A stretch of 64,000 nt of DNA from Uranotaenia lowii (GCF_029784155.1 NC_073691.1:26200146-26264145), one strand, 5' to 3'; positions 1 through 13,430 are shown, counted from the first letter of the stretch. Notes: generated by a model not told the origin, from the letters alone. A program made the numbers and translations.

Positions 1-1060
1 TTAAACTTCTTGAATTTTTAAAAAATTTTAACATTCTTAAAATTCCTCAAATTCTTAAAATACTTAAATTTCTTAAAATTCTTTAAATTCATAAAATTCT
101 TTAAATACTTAAAATTCCTAAAATTCTTGAAATTCTTTAAATTCTTAAAATTTTTAATATTCTTCAAATTCTAAAAATTCTTAAAATTCTTAAAATTTTT
201 AAAATTTTTAAAATTTTAAAAACTTTTAAAATTTTTAAAATTTTTAAAATTCTTAAAATTCTTAAAATTCTTAAAATTCCTAATATTCTTAAAATTCTAA
301 AATTTATTAAAATTTTAAAAATTTTAAAATTTTTAAAATTCTTTAAATTCTTGAAATTTTTAATATTCTTAAGATTCCAAAGATCCTTAAGATTCTAAAA
401 ATTCGTAAAATTCCTAAAATTATTAAAAAACCTCGAATTATAATAAAACTAATAGTCAAAATTCTTAAAATCTTATAATTTTTAAATACCTTAGAATTCT
501 TCAAAATTTTTAAATTATAAAAATTCTTAATATTCTAAACATTCTTCAAATTAGTAACATTTTTATAATTCTTGAAATTCTTAAAATACATAAATTTATT
601 AAAACTCTTAAAATTCTTAAAATTCTTAAAATTCCTAAAATTCTTAAAATTCTTAAAATTTTTAAAATTCTTAAAATTCTTAAAATTCTTAAAATTCTTA
701 AAATTCTTAAAATTCTTATGATTCTTATAATTCTTAAAATTCTTAAAATTCTTAAAATTCTAAAAATTCTAAAAATTCTAAAAATTCTTAAAATTCTTAA
801 AATTCATAAAATTCTTCAGATTCTTAAAATTCTTAAAATTCTGAAAATTCTGAAAAATCCTTGAATTCTTAAAATTCTTCACATTTTTAAAATTCTTGAA
901 ATTTTTAAAAATCTTTAAATTCTTAAAATTTTGAAAACTCTTAAAATTCTTAAAATTCTAAAAAAATTTAAATTTAAAAACTCTTTAAATTCTCAAAATT
1001 CTTAAAATTTAATAAAATCTAGTTTTTTTTTAAATTTTCAAAATTCTTTGCATTTTCAAA
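1..1060. repeat. Degenerate 9-bp AT satellite (AAAATTCTT)
   Basis: Near-continuous tandem copies of a 9-bp unit AAAATTCTT, cleanest at about 600-720 and 790-850 and degenerate elsewhere, with single-base changes and small indels. The array is cut by the left edge of the window. No gene is seen in it. Confidence 0.9.
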
Positions 1061-1264
1061 GAATTTTGAAATTTTTTAAATTCTTAAAATTTTCCAATTC
1101 TTCTAAATTTTTGAAATATTTTTTTTCACCAAATTTGTTAATTTTTTCAAATGCTTAAAATTTCTCAAATTCTTTGAATTTTTCAACTTTTTCAAATGCC
1201 TCCAATTTTTCGAAAAAAAAAAATCAAATTATTTAAATTCTTTATTTTTTTAAAGCTGTGAAAT

Positions 1265-1515
1265 TCTTTAAATTCATTTAATTTTTCAAATTTCTCAAAC
1301 TGTTCAAATAATTCAAATTGTTCAAATTGTTCAATTTGTTCAAATTGATAAAAAAAAATTGGAATTGCTAAAATTGTTCAAATTGTTCAAATTGTTCAAA
1401 TTGTTCAAATTGTTCAAATTGTTCAAATTGTTCAAAATGTTCAAATTGTTCAAAATGTTCAAATAGTTCAAATTCATTAAATCCTTTCGATTCTTCAAGT
1501 TCTCTAAATTTTGAA
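1265..1515. repeat. 9-bp satellite block (TTCAAATTG)
   Basis: Tandem TTCAAATTG units, about a dozen clean copies between 1376 and 1440 with variants on each side. Because 9 is a multiple of 3, the array stays open in some frames (an Asn-Leu-Asn repeat on the minus strand), which is not evidence of coding. Confidence 0.85.
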
Positions 1516-1715
1516 TAACCTTCAATTCTTCAAATTCTTCAAAATCAATAAATGCCTGAAACTTTTTAGTTTATTTTTTATATTTTTTTAAATTCAAAAA
1601 AATTCCAAATTTTTCAAATTTTCAAATTTTTGGAATTTTTGAAATTACTGATATTTAATTTATTCCTCAAGTTCAAATTCTTCACATTCCTAAAATAGTT
1701 CAGAAAATTTTTATT

Positions 1716-2210
1716 TTTAAATTTGTAAAACATTCAAAATTTTTGAATTCTTCAAATTCTTAAAATTCCATAAATTCTTCATATTTTTCAAATTTTTCAA
1801 ATTCTTAAAATTCTTAAAATTCTTTAAATTCTTCAAATTCTTCTCATTCTTCAAATTCTTCAAATTCTTCAAATTCTTCAAATTCTTCAAATTCTTCAAA
1901 TTCTTCAAATTCTTCAAAATCTTCAAATTCTTCAAATTCTTCAAATTTTTCAAATTCATCAAACTCTTCAAATTCTTCAAGTTCTTCAAATTCTTCAAAT
2001 TCTTCAAATTATTCAATTTCTTCAAATTCTTCAAATTCTTCAATTTCTTCAAATTCTTCAAATTCTTTAAATTCTTAAAGTTCATCAAATTCTTCAAATT
2101 CTTCACATTCTTAATATTTTTCAAATTCTTCAATTTATTCAAATTCTTCAATTACTTCAAATTCTTCAAATTCTTCAAATTCTTAAAACTCATAAGTTCT
2201 TTAAATTCTA
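1716..2210. repeat. 9-bp satellite block (TTCTTCAAA)
   Basis: About fifty tandem copies of TTCTTCAAA, cleanest at 1850-2060. The open minus-strand frame (Lys-Asn-Leu repeat) is a by-product of the period. From 2210 to about 2570 it fades into degenerate ATTCTTAAA/ATTCTTCAA units. Confidence 0.88.
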
Positions 2211-2570
2211 AAAATTCATAACTTCTTGAAATTTCAATATTCTTAAAATCCAAAAATTCCTAAATTCTTTAAATTTTTAAAAATATTGAAATTCCTCAAA
2301 ATTAAAAATTTTTCAAATTGTTACAGTTCCTAAACTTCCCAAAACTCTTAAAGTTAATAATTCTTAAAACTTTGAAAATTCTGAAAATTCTTAAAATCCC
2401 AAAACTCTCAAGTTCTTCAGAATTTCTTTTTTGATTAAATTTGTTTAAGTTTTCAAATGCTTCAATTTCCTCGAATTCTTGGAATCTTTCAACTTCTTCA
2501 AATGCTTAATTTTATTTTCAAATTCTTAAAATTCTTCCAATTCTTGAAATTCCTCAAATTCTTCAATTTT

Positions 2571-3600
2571 TTTATTTTTCGAAGATCTTTTTATTTTAAC
2601 TGAAGCATTTTTTTTTAAATTGAGTCATACATAGCGGGAATATGAACAAAATAAATAATGTGAACCAAATTGCGTTTTTTTCCTGTTTTAGGGACTAGAA
2701 AGTATATTTTTCTGTATTTTTTCTGTAAACATTTTTTCTACACATGTTTGAATTTTTAAGGAATAGTATAAAAAAATGTAAGGGTCTTATTCGGAAATCT
2801 CAGTTTGTCTGAAAATTCTAAGTTTTGAGATTCAAGAAAGACAAAAATCTGCTATTTTGGTATGGAATTCTTTTTTTGTTGGAATATGTTTATTAAAGAG
2901 ATTTTCATGGAACCAATTTTCCTGCTTTTACAATTAAAAACTTCAAACCCTTTTTAAACGAATATTATCTTAGGTGAATAGTTTGGGACAACACTCGCGA
3001 AACCAAGGCAAGAGCGAAGAAAAACCAAAAGAAATCCATCGTTGCTAAAAGTATTCTTACAATTTTTGCGGTGGCAACGAACGGAAGCAGAAACCCCTCA
3101 AACCCTTTTCTCTAGTCTCGTACTTCTACCCGTAGTAGGAGGCTGCTGAGGATTCCAGTTTTATGATAGAAAAGTCAAAGCCCCCGCCCCTCTGTTATTC
3201 ATGGCGTGGATGAACGGAGATGAGAGCGACAATGATGCTGACGTAGTTATTATGTGTGCAGCGTTCATTCAGAGTCGCTCGCTCTTCGGTGGGTTTTTCC
3301 ACGTTTTTCCTATCCAAGTCGTTTGTTCATTGTTGTTGGTTTTGGGGAGGGAAGGGGGGATGGGTTGGTGTTTGGGCAAAAAAAGCAAAAGATTCGCTGC
3401 GACCCCCCTTAACCATCTTCCAGGACCATTATTCGGGATGAATGGCGGGGCAGGCAAGCAGCCATCTAGCAGGAAAGTCAATGTCATAGATAGAGAACAA
3501 ACTATAGGTGGATTTACAGCTGCCACAGATTTCTCCTCATAAGACCCCCCCCCCCCCCCTACGATTTTGCTGGAGGATTCAGGGATCGGCAACTGATTGG
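2571..3600. other. Non-repetitive spacer, no gene supported
   Basis: This roughly 1-kb stretch separates two satellite domains. At 3000-3540 it is noticeably more GC-rich than its surroundings, and it has a run of 14 C at 3546-3559. Short overlapping open frames exist on both strands at 3200-3590, but I recognise no family, splice pattern or domain in them, so no gene is called. Confidence 0.5.
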
Positions 3601-6600
3601 TTAAATTTCGCTATCTTTTTGTTAGTTTTTTTGTGTTAAATTACGTACAATGCGTGTTATTTTCGTGTAGTTTTACAGTCGTTTTGGTGTCATTTTTGTT
3701 TGTTTGATTTTTGTGTCAATTTGATATTATTTTTGAGTTTTTTTTTGTAATATTTTTGATTTATTTTTGTGTAATGTCTATGTCGTTTTTGTATCATATT
3801 TGTGCCATTTTTGTATCATGTTTGCATTAATTTTGTGTCATTTTTATGTCATATTTGTATTACTTCTGTGTTATTTTCAAGTTCTTTTTAGTGGAAACTT
3901 TTTGTAAGTTTTTTTGTTCATTTATGTTTTTTTCTAAGAAATTTTTGTGCCATTTTTGTATCTTTTTTTGTGGTTGTTATATCAGTTGTGTGTCATTTTT
4001 TAAAAGTCATTTCTGTTTCTTTTTTGTGCCATTTTGGTGTCATTTTGGTGTTTGTTTTTGTATCATTTTTGCGACATTTTGATGTCGTTTTTGCATAATT
4101 TATATGTCATTTTCAAAAGTTTTTGTAACATTTTTATGGTTTTTTTTTTGTGCCAATTTAATGCCAAATTGCGAAATTTAATGCGCCTTTTTGCGAAATT
4201 TGTGTGTTATTTTGGAATCTTTTCGTGTGATCTTATATCAGTTCAGTGTTTTTATACAGTCTTTTCTATTTCGTTTTTGTGCCATTTTTGTGCCATTTTT
4301 GTTCCTTATTGATTCGTTTTGTGTAATTTTTCTGAAAATTTTGTGTTAATCATGTGCCATTATTTTGTATTTTTTTTCGTTACGGTTTTTTTTTTCAAAT
4401 TTGATCAGTGATGAACTTTTTGTTCCTTTCTGTGTCATTTTGTATCATTTTTCTGAAACGTTTGTGTTATTTATGTAACTTTTGTGTGATTTTTATATAA
4501 GTTGTTAATTTTTTTAAAAGTCATTTCTGTTTCTTTTTTGTGCCATTTTGGTGTCATTTTCGTTCTTTTTCGTTTTATTTTGTGGATTTTTTTTTGAAAC
4601 TTTTGTGATGATTATTTGCCGTTTTGTGTTTTTTTTTTAAGATATTTTTTTTTTAATTCCTATCAGTTATGAATCTTTTTCAGTTATGATTAAATTAATT
4701 TTGTTCCATTTTAGATTTTTTGTGAAAATTTTAATGTGTCATTTTTGTATCATTTTTGTGTTATTTTTCCGACATTTTAATGTCATTTTTGTATAAATTT
4801 TATATCATTTTCAATCATTTTTGTGACATTTTTGTGTTAATTTTTTCGTGCCAATTTGTGTCATTTTTGTGTGTCAATTAAATGTCAATAATGTTTCTTT
4901 TTGCGAAATTTGTGTGCGATTTCGGAGTCTTTTTGTGTGATTTGTCATATCTGTTTCGTTTTGGTTCCATTTTTGTGTCATTTTTGTTCCTTCTTGATTC
5001 CTTTTGTGTAATTTTCTGAAAATTTTGTGTAAACGATGTGCCATTTTTTTGACATTTTTTTCGTTTTGATAATTTAAAAAAAAAATTTATCAGTTATGAA
5101 TCTTTTTATGTAAGGTTTTTTTTTGTTTCAGTTGTTGTGTCAATTGTTATGTGTCATTTTTGTGTTATTTTTATCACATTTTTGCTAAAATGTTTACCTT
5201 ATTTTGATACCTTTTGGAACATTTCAATTTTGTATCATCTTTTAGTCGTTTTTATGTGCTTATTTTGTGTCATTTTAGTTTTTTGTGTGTGTTTATTTAT
5301 TTTGTTCATATGTGTTACTTTTTGTGTCATTTTCATAGAAGTTCTATGTATTTTTTTCGGTTCTATTCAGTTTCATTTTTGTGCTATATTTGTGTCATTT
5401 TGTTCCTTTCTTTGTCATCTTTCAGAAACTGTTGTGCTATTTATGTGCCATTTTTGTCGCTTTAGTTGGTTTTTCTTGGTAAATTTTTTGATTCATTTAA
5501 GATTCTTTTTGAGTTTGTTGTGAGTTATTTTTGTCACAGAGAACAGACGTACAAGCTCGAACAAAAAATCTTCAAAAAAGTGTATAAAATTTCAATTGCA
5601 GACATCCAAAAAATATGTTGAAAATTGACATTAAACAGTGGCATCTATTGTGCCGTTCAAAAGTTACAAATCAAATTTTCAAGTGTACAGTTTTCGAAAA
5701 GGCGTAATCGTGTATGAACTCATAATTAGACTAATGGCGCAGGAAATTTTACACAAGTTTCGTTGGCTATCTTGTACGTCTTTTCTCTGTGTTTTGGTTT
5801 CATTAATGTGAACCTTTTGTGTCAATTTAATATCTTTTTGTGCAAATTAATATCGTTTTGTGTCAATTTTGTTTCTTTTGTTTCGTTTTTGTATCACTTT
5901 TATTTTAGTTATGTGTCATTTTTTAAGTCATGTCTGTGTTTTTGTGTCAATTTACTTTCTATTTGAGATGTTTTTGAGTAATTTTGATCATTTTTCTGAA
6001 TATGTTGTATTATCCACGTTTCTTGTCTTTGTCGTTTTCTGTCATTCTTTGGCCCCATTTATAGTTTATATCATTTTTGTGGCCGCTTTCTGTCATTTTT
6101 GTATCATTCTTCTCAATATTGTAGTTTTTGTGTCGTTGTTGTATCATTTTTGTTCCATTTTCGTGTCATTATCGAGTCATTTTGGTGTCATTTTTATGTC
6201 ATTTCAGGATCTCTTTTGTGTGTTTTTCGTGTAATTTTGGTAATTTTTGCGAGTTAAGTTTGTGTCATTTAAGGGTAATTTTTTAATTTTTGTAATTTGG
6301 TGATTTTTTTTTTCATTTTTGTATTTTTGTAGTTTTTGTGATTTTTGTATTTATTTATTTTTTTTGTCATATTTGAAGTTTTTTAATTTAAGGATTTTTT
6401 GTTCTTTTTTGTAATTTCAAGAGTTTTTGTTATTTTTGTAATTTATGTCATTTTTGTTTAATTTTAATTTTTGTAATTTTTGCAATCTTTGTAATTTTGC
6501 AATTTTTTAAAATATGAAATTTTTGTAATTTTTTTCAATTTTTTTAACTTTCTGAAATTTTTGTAATTTTTGTCTTTTTTGTATTTTTTTTTGTAATTTT

Positions 6601-6680
6601 CGTAGATTTTGTAATTTTCGTAATTTTTGAATTTTTTTAAATTTTTGTTATTTTTGTATTTTTTGTCACTTTTGTCATAT
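3600..6680. repeat. Degenerate TTTTTGTGTCA-like satellite tract
   Basis: Over about 3 kb the plus strand is built from diverged TTTTTGTGTCAT, TTTTTGTGCCA and TTTTTGTATCA words with irregular spacing of roughly 9-15 bp. About 5530-5760 is a non-repetitive interruption. The repeats become shorter and more regular toward 6680, where a homogeneous 9-bp array begins. I read the tract as the decayed flank of that array. Confidence 0.8.
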
Positions 6681-7555
6681 TTGTCATTTTGTATTTTTTT
6701 TTTGTAATCCACGTAATTTTCGTAATTTTTGAAATTTTTGTCATTTTTGTAATTTTTGTCATTTTTGTAATTTTTGTCATTTTTGTCATTTTTGTCATTT
6801 TTGTCATTTTTGTCATTTTTGTCATTTTTGTCATTTTTGTCATTTTTGTCATTTTTGTCATTTTTGTCATTTTTGTCATTTTTGTCATTTTTGTCATTTT
6901 TGTCATTTTTGTCATTTTTTTCATTTTTGTCATTTTTGTCATTTTTGTCATTTTTGTTATTTTTGTCATTTTTGTCATTTTTGTCATTTTTGTCATTTTT
7001 GTCATTTTTGTCATTTTTGTCATTTTTGTCATTTTTGTCATTTTTGTCATTTTTGTCATTTTTGTCATTTTTGTCATTTTTGTCATTTTTGTCATTTTTG
7101 TCATTTTTGTCATTTTTGTCATTTTTGTCATTTTTGTCATTTTTGTCATTTTTGTCATTTTTGTCATTTTTGTCATTTTTGTCATTTTTGTCATTTTTGT
7201 CATTTTTGTCATGTTTGTCATTTTTGTCATTTTTGTCATTTTTGTCATTTTTGTCATTTTTGTCATTTTTGTCATTTTTGTCATTTTTGTCATTTTTGTA
7301 TTTTGTCATTTTTGTCATTTTTGTCATTTTTGTCATTTTTGTCATTTATGTCATTTTTGTCATTTTTGTCATTTTTGTCATTTTTGTCATTTTTGTCATT
7401 TTTGTCATTTTTGTCATTTTTGTCATTTTTGTAATTTTTGTCATTTTTGTCATTTTTGTCATTTTTGTCATTTTTGTCATTTTTGTCATTTTTGTCATTT
7501 TTGTCATTTTTGTCATTTTTGTCATTTTTGTCATTTTTGACATTTTTGTCAATTT
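6681..7555. repeat. Homogeneous 9-bp array (TTTTTGTCA)n
   Basis: From about 6770 to 7550 the unit TTTTTGTCA repeats roughly 85 times with only a handful of variants (for example near 6918, 6956, 7213, 7299 and 7432). The unit lacks stops in several frames, giving long artificial frames on both strands (Phe-Val-Ile, Leu-Ser-Phe and Met-Thr-Lys repeats). These are not genes. Confidence 0.95.
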
Positions 7556-7710
7556 CATCGTTTTTTTGATTTCTGATATTTTGGTTTCATCATTTTCTTT
7601 TTTTTTTCTTAAAGTTGCCGACCCCTTTTTTTGGTAAATGTGAACCCTGCTTTTCCTGATTTGTTTTTTTTTTCGTGCTTCGTTTCATTTCACATTGTGA
7701 CGTTGTCACA

Positions 7711-8265
7711 GCTGATGAAAATAAAGAGATAAAAAAATTACCCCAGAGTGATAATAATGTGACGAATGAGGAAGTAACCGGTGATGAAAGGCGCATAAAC
7801 CTCGGCATGAAATGCCTTCACGTGATGCCGACTGATGCTGACTTTGTGGGGGATGTGAGCAATTTGCCACTAATGAAGATGTGTCAAGGTGAGTATTTCA
7901 TTTTCAGTCAGACATTCATTCTGTCTCAGCCAGTGGTGGTGGAATTTTCATTTTAGGGTCGCGTACGATTCCAGGACATCTGGCCGGGTGAATACCGTCC
8001 GGAGGAAAACGCTAAAGGAGAAATCTTTCGTTTCTATGAAACGTGGGTGAATGAAAAAACCGCGATGAAGGTTTTTTTTGCATTCGTTTTCCTTTTTTAT
8101 TCAGGTCGTTTGGAATAGCAACATTCCGATTCATAGCCCAAGAGTCACCTTTCTGAATGAGTTCAAGGCCCATTTCTTTGCGATTACTTTGCAAATGGTC
8201 CTTGGTATCGAAACATTTAAATGTTATGATTTTTTTTTCGCAAATACCACGTCAAAGATCTAAAT
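7711..8265 (+). other. Possible spliced exon fragments, unrecognised
   Basis: A plausible acceptor (polypyrimidine then GTCACAG, to 7710) opens a frame containing TADENKEIKKLPQSD and LHVMPTDADFVGDV. A good donor (AAG then GTGAGT) follows at about 7890. A second open segment after TTTTAG at about 7956 reads GRVRFQDIWPGEYRPEEN, and a third after TTTATTCAG at about 8104 reads VVWNSNIPIHSPRV. However, the splice phases do not join cleanly: exon 1 ends in phase 1, and entry at 7957 in that phase soon hits a stop. I recognise no domain. It could be a decayed gene, an unusual small gene or chance. It sits immediately beside the TTTTTGTCA array. Confidence 0.25.
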
Positions 8266-8269
8266 GATC

Positions 8270-11200
8270 ATCATTTATAAGTCACGTCAAAACGTTGAAG
8301 TCTGTTCGATATTCTTGTTTCAAAATGCTGGAGAAACTCACGTATACAAATTACACTGTCTTGGAATGATTCTATTCAGAAGAATCGATGAAATCAAAAT
8401 TCAATTTCAACTATTTCTTACCCAACTGGATTAATAATTCTTTTAAAGACAGTTTGTCAAAGAAAAAAAATAGGAAAGCAAATCTTTTTAATGTCAGACT
8501 GAATATTTTCAAACACTTAGTGAAGAATTTTCACAAGGATAACGCAAAAAATCCCTTTTGTGCTTCTAGGCTTTTTCTCGGTACAGAAACACGGGGAAGA
8601 AAAAAGGATTATTCCTGCAAATCGGAGAGTAGCTGTTGGCCAAGATGAACGTGGGTGCCTATTTTTTAATCAAGAAATTCCTCCTACTGACTGACGGAGT
8701 GACTGGGCACAGCGCATTTCAAGAAGAGCCCGGTTAACGGTCAACAGAAAGTAGGTAAGAGGTGCTTTATTCACCGGTCAGTGTCTTCCCGAAGGCGCAT
8801 ATTTGTTTTGCCGTTCCATACAGTCAGATGGAACCCGGAAAGGGGGGATGAACTTGAGGTTGGAATGCTAATGGAAACCCCAAACTGTCTCCCCTCCAGG
8901 ATCAAGGATGTCAGCAGCTTGCTGCTTTCGGAAAGGATAATTGGACAAGCCTGATGTTGGTTTGTGCCCAGGAAAATAAAAATTCCGTTTTGCCTTCTTC
9001 TACGGCTGACAGTGACACATTGTGATGAATTCGGTGCATGGATTTTCCGAATGGATGTATTGTCTGGCTGGACATCAAGCAGCCTTTTACTTATGATTTG
9101 CTTCTGAAAATCATTGATAAGGTTGCCACTCGGATATTTCGATAATTTCTGAGAATTCTCATTAATCCCATTGAAAGTTTAATTAAATTGTTTTTCAGTT
9201 TGGCTTGGATAATTTCTTTGTTTAAATTTAAAAAAAAAACCAAGCTGAATCCAATAAAAAATCAGATGAGAGCCAGGAAAAAGATTTAAGCTAAGTATAA
9301 TGTGAATTGGTGTTTCGATTTATATTCAGTTCATATTTCATTTTTGTTGCTCAATCAACCACATTTTGAAATTTAATTTCTACCTTAGGATAGATAGATC
9401 TTATTTGCATATGTTAATTTAGAAATTGGAGTTTTCATTATTATAACTTCACTTTCCGTTAATTTTTTTCTGTTAGACCTTCAAACTTAAATAACATCAA
9501 ATACATTTTATATAAACAATCCATCATTGAGTTAAGCTTAGAATTTTGTAGAAAGTCTTTGTTCGATGAATTAAATTGAAATTAAATTTTTCAAAGAGAC
9601 GACCCATCCAAAGTTGAAGAACTCAGTAATAAAGACAAAAAAGACGAATCATTTGAACTGTTCCTGATGAACGAATAACCACTGCCGAAGTGGACGAAAC
9701 TACTAATTCATTGATCAATTCAGGGCCGGATTAAGCCGACGGAGGCCCGGGGAAATTTTAGTGCGGGGCTCTCAATTTTACTTTCATTTTATTTAAAGTT
9801 ATAACTGTAGTAGTTTGCAAAAAAAAATCAAGTTTATTTATTCTAAATACAACTTTATTCTTGCATAATAAAATACAAATTTTAATTGCAGATCGTTCAT
9901 TTTAGCTCCAGAGATCAATCCTGATTAAATACTCATCCTCACAATAATGTTTCGGTTCAAAAAGTCAAAGTCAAAATTAAAATCAAAATTTACTTTTAGA
10001 AATATACTTGTGACCCACAAAAATACTATTCGAATTCAAGTCTCAAATTATTGTGCAGAATAAAAATTTAAAAAAGCAAGTGACTTCAGCATTTAAAATT
10101 TAAAATTTGAATTAGAAAATCTCAGTTGAAAATCAGAAAACTAATCGAAAATTTGTTCTGATAAAGATTCAAAATCTAAAGTTATGCCATAAATTGTTAT
10201 CCGTTTTTTAAAACAAAATTCAGCATTGAAGAGCAGACTCTCAATTGGATCGAAGGAATGAGGCAAATTACAAATTTATACCATAGAAAGTCGACAAAAT
10301 TACAGGAAAAATGAGGAATAGTGAACATGATTCATATATCACAGTTCAAATCAAATTCAGTTAAAGGTTAAAATAGAAATAAAAATAAAACAGTATTCAA
10401 CAATTAAGACTTTCAAATAAAAATCTATTGCCATAGCTAAGTTCAGTCTTTCAGATAAGAATTCAAAATCAGTCTATAATTTTAAAAACTAAATCAAACC
10501 CCTCATTAGAAGATTGGATTATGATTGGATAATTTGAATGAAGAGCATTTTTTTGCCATTTCTTTTGTAGAAACGTCTCAAACTTTTAAAATTATGAGCA
10601 TTGTAATATCCAATTAAAACATTGATTGTGTCTCTGAGAAAACGAGAAGAAGAATACTTCGAATCTCGGAAACGAATGTTGGCAGATTGATATTTGAAAA
10701 TTTAAATAAAAAAGATTTTTTTTCGTTATTTGTTATCAGATTTTTAGAAATCAAGCACCGTACTAGAAATAGGATTATTCATAAATTGCAGTTTGGAAAC
10801 TGTGAAATTTGCAATTTATCACATAATAGGGAAAACAAAATATTTGTTCGATCTCAACTGTTTAAGTCGCCCTGTTAGGAATGCCGCCTTAATGTATACT
10901 AGCCATCTGAACAGTATGTCCACCGTTGCCATAACGATGCCAGTTCATTCTTTTGTGATATTTATGTACATTTGAAGCGGGAAAAGTTTTAGTTAAAAAT
11001 GAAGATAAAATAAAATTACTTTTTAGTATCATTCATTCCCGAAACAAGTTGTTTTTTTCCTGGTCCGTTATCCGTGTTTAGAATCCTCTAGAAATATTGC
11101 AAACACTAAAAGTTATTATCTAACAAGAAATCAAAGTAATTTTGATCAAAATCACCTAAGTTAACCCTACAATAATCAGCTTAATTGACCTTACCATACT

Positions 11201-12600
11201 TGTCTTCTGTTCTTAACCCGAGTTTTGAAACGAAATATATTTTCTTTACAGTTCAATAAAGATTTTTTAATTTTTAATTCTTTGTTAAAATATTTTTTTT
11301 TTCAACAATTCATTAAAAATTTTTTTTGCATCATAACTCCAATGTTCACATCACAGAACTTGGTAATCACGATCTCAATTCAGAATTCTGATTGCAAAAA
11401 TTAAAAAAAAAATGAACAATAAACTTTTACTGTATCGGGGCTTCTTATCAGCATATGATAGATTAAGATGAAAAAAAAAAACGAATGTTACATTAGACTG
11501 AGCCGATTTCAAGTCATGTCATCAAGTCACTAATTTCTCAAACCCCGGGGTCGAAAAAACTTCGTATTGGTTTAATAACTCATTCATGATTTTCGCAGAA
11601 TTTTCAAAGGTAAAATTTACATGAATCAACTTGAACTTTTTTGTATGTTTCGGAAAGTTGAATATTTTGTTCTGAAAAATCAACCTAATTTTTGTTTCTT
11701 TTGTGAATCCAAGCTTACTTATGGTTTTTGTTCCATTTTTAGTTGAATTGATTGATTTGCATCGCCATGACATACCGCAAAAGAATTATTGCTGTTCAAT
11801 TGCTGATAACTTTTTTGATAAAAATGAAACGAAGCTACAATCTTGGACAAAGTTGTTAAGCAGAAATTTTGGATTTTTTTTTAATTGGCACAAAAAGGTA
11901 GTGAGGTTAAATTTTCAAAATAAAATATTCTTTTTTCCCATACAAACCTAAAAGTTTAAATCTCATGTTATCGTTACTTGAAAATTCTGCCACAAATCAT
12001 GGATGTGTTTGGAACTAAAACGAAGCTTTTTAGACCCCAACGTTTTAGAAATTAAAAAATGACCCTAATTGGACCATCAGCCCTCAGACCCTCTTTCAAT
12101 TTAGAAGCACCCAATGATTTTTTTAGCCAAGGAATTTCAATTTTGAAATTAATATTAAAGAACAAAAACGGAAAAATGAAGAAAAATAATGGTTTTTAAA
12201 TTAATGATAATACAATAAAAATCGTAGACAAACAAGCATTAGAAAACATTCATTGTTTTTTTTTTTTCATAGCGTAGAAAATTTGTTATTCACAATTTAA
12301 GAGTTTAAATCGGTTGAAACTCGAATTAAACTGTGTTGATTTCAAAACTCTGAACACTGATTTCAGAACCCTTAAAATTGAAGTTCATGATAAATATTTC
12401 ATATATTTTTTTAGAAATCAGAGATCAGTTTTTAAATTAATGATTAAGAATAAAGCTGTACCGGATATTCGGACCGAATATTACCCAAATTTTTAATTTG
12501 TCGAATATTTAGCACACTAAACAGTTGAGCCACATATTCGAACGAAGTTGTTGCTAGTTTTGATACAAATTTAAGAATAAAAAAACTAAAAGTAAACTGA
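8270..12600. other. AT-rich intergenic sequence, no gene seen
   Basis: Only short frames without recognisable domains. At 9721-9770 a GC-rich word cluster starting CAGGGCCGGATTAAGCC resembles the ends of hAT-type elements, but I found no matching opposite end. At 12032-12046 the 15-mer AGACCCCAACGTTTT is shared with the MITE at 26.3-27.05 kb, so a fragment of a related element may lie here. Confidence 0.5.
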
Positions 12601-12607
12601 AGGTCAT

Positions 12608-13430
12608 TTCCAATGTAAAATCGGGCGCTGAATCCGAAAATGAAATTCAAAAAAATCTCAGTAGAACCGTTTTTGAGTTATGCTCCAAATATAAAATTTC
12701 GAAAAAATTGAAAAAGGTCTTGTACTTAGATTAAAATATCTCGGACGGCATAACAGTAATTTGAAATCCCTCTTTTGCATATTGAAGGTGAATAAGTTAT
12801 CTATCGATCATCTGAACACTGTTTTTGCGTTTGACCAACAGTATTGTTGATATTAGTGACTTTATGAGAAAAAAAATTATAAAAAACGCATTTTTTTAGA
12901 GATAATTTTGTTTTAACGAAAGTTTTAGACTCGATGGTAGCATTTAAAAAATCTGATTTTCTTCTGCGCTTAAATTTCAATTTAAAACAAAGATTTCAAG
13001 TGGTTATTTATCAAAATCGGTTGAAAATTGAAGAAGTTATGGCTACTTTACCATAACTGAAATTTTTGGAGTTTTTAATAATTTAACGAACCGCAGTACA
13101 CTTATCATAGTATAGGAAGAATGGAACATGATAAATCTCACTCGCTCTAAGTCAAAATTATTTATTAGCTTACCAGAAGGTAACATGCCAAGTTTCAGAA
13201 AGATGTGACCATAGGGAGGGGTTACTAAAATTTTAAACGTAAATAAAATTTTGAGGTATTTTGCCCGGAAGGAACAAAAAATACTGGTTTTTCATCAATA
13301 ACTTTTTTCATCACTAGCTGATTGTTTTTTTATGGTTGATTTTCTTAAAGCCTAAGTTGAGACAAATATTTCACCCGAAGACTGTAACTCGATTGGATTT
13401 GAAACAGAAAAGTTATTGCGGTTCAAAGAT
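12608..13430 (+). repeat. Left arm of giant foldback element
   Basis: This roughly 0.82-kb arm is the near-exact reverse complement of a second arm that is now in two pieces (13505-13694 and 18004-18640). Shared landmarks include TCGGGCGCTGAATCC at the outer end, TAGTGACTTTATGAG and TACTATGATAAGTG/CACTTATCATAGTA in the middle, and GTTATTGCGGTTCAAAG at the inner end. About 75 bp separate the arms, themselves containing ACGCAATG/CATTGCGT. No transposase is visible, so the element would be non-autonomous or of unknown type. Confidence 0.85.

Noticed and set aside
1340..2151. Asn-Leu and Lys-Asn-Leu repeat frames on the minus strand
   Set aside because: By-products of the TTCAAATTG and TTCTTCAAA 9-bp arrays.
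3201..3592. Overlapping frames of about 110 codons on both strands in the GC-richer spacer
   Set aside because: No domain, the frames overlap on opposite strands, and the higher GC content alone lengthens random frames. Not supported as a gene.
6464..7637. Long overlapping open frames on both strands (Met-Thr-Lys, Lys-Asn-Asp, Phe-Val-Ile and Leu-Ser-Phe repeats)
   Set aside because: They are translations of the TTTTTGTCA 9-bp array. A stop-free unit whose length is a multiple of 3 keeps frames open on both strands without any selection.
9721..9770. hAT-type transposon end (CAGGGCCGGATTAAGCC)
   Set aside because: Only one end is visible. No matching inverted end or 8-bp duplication was found, so it stays a remark.
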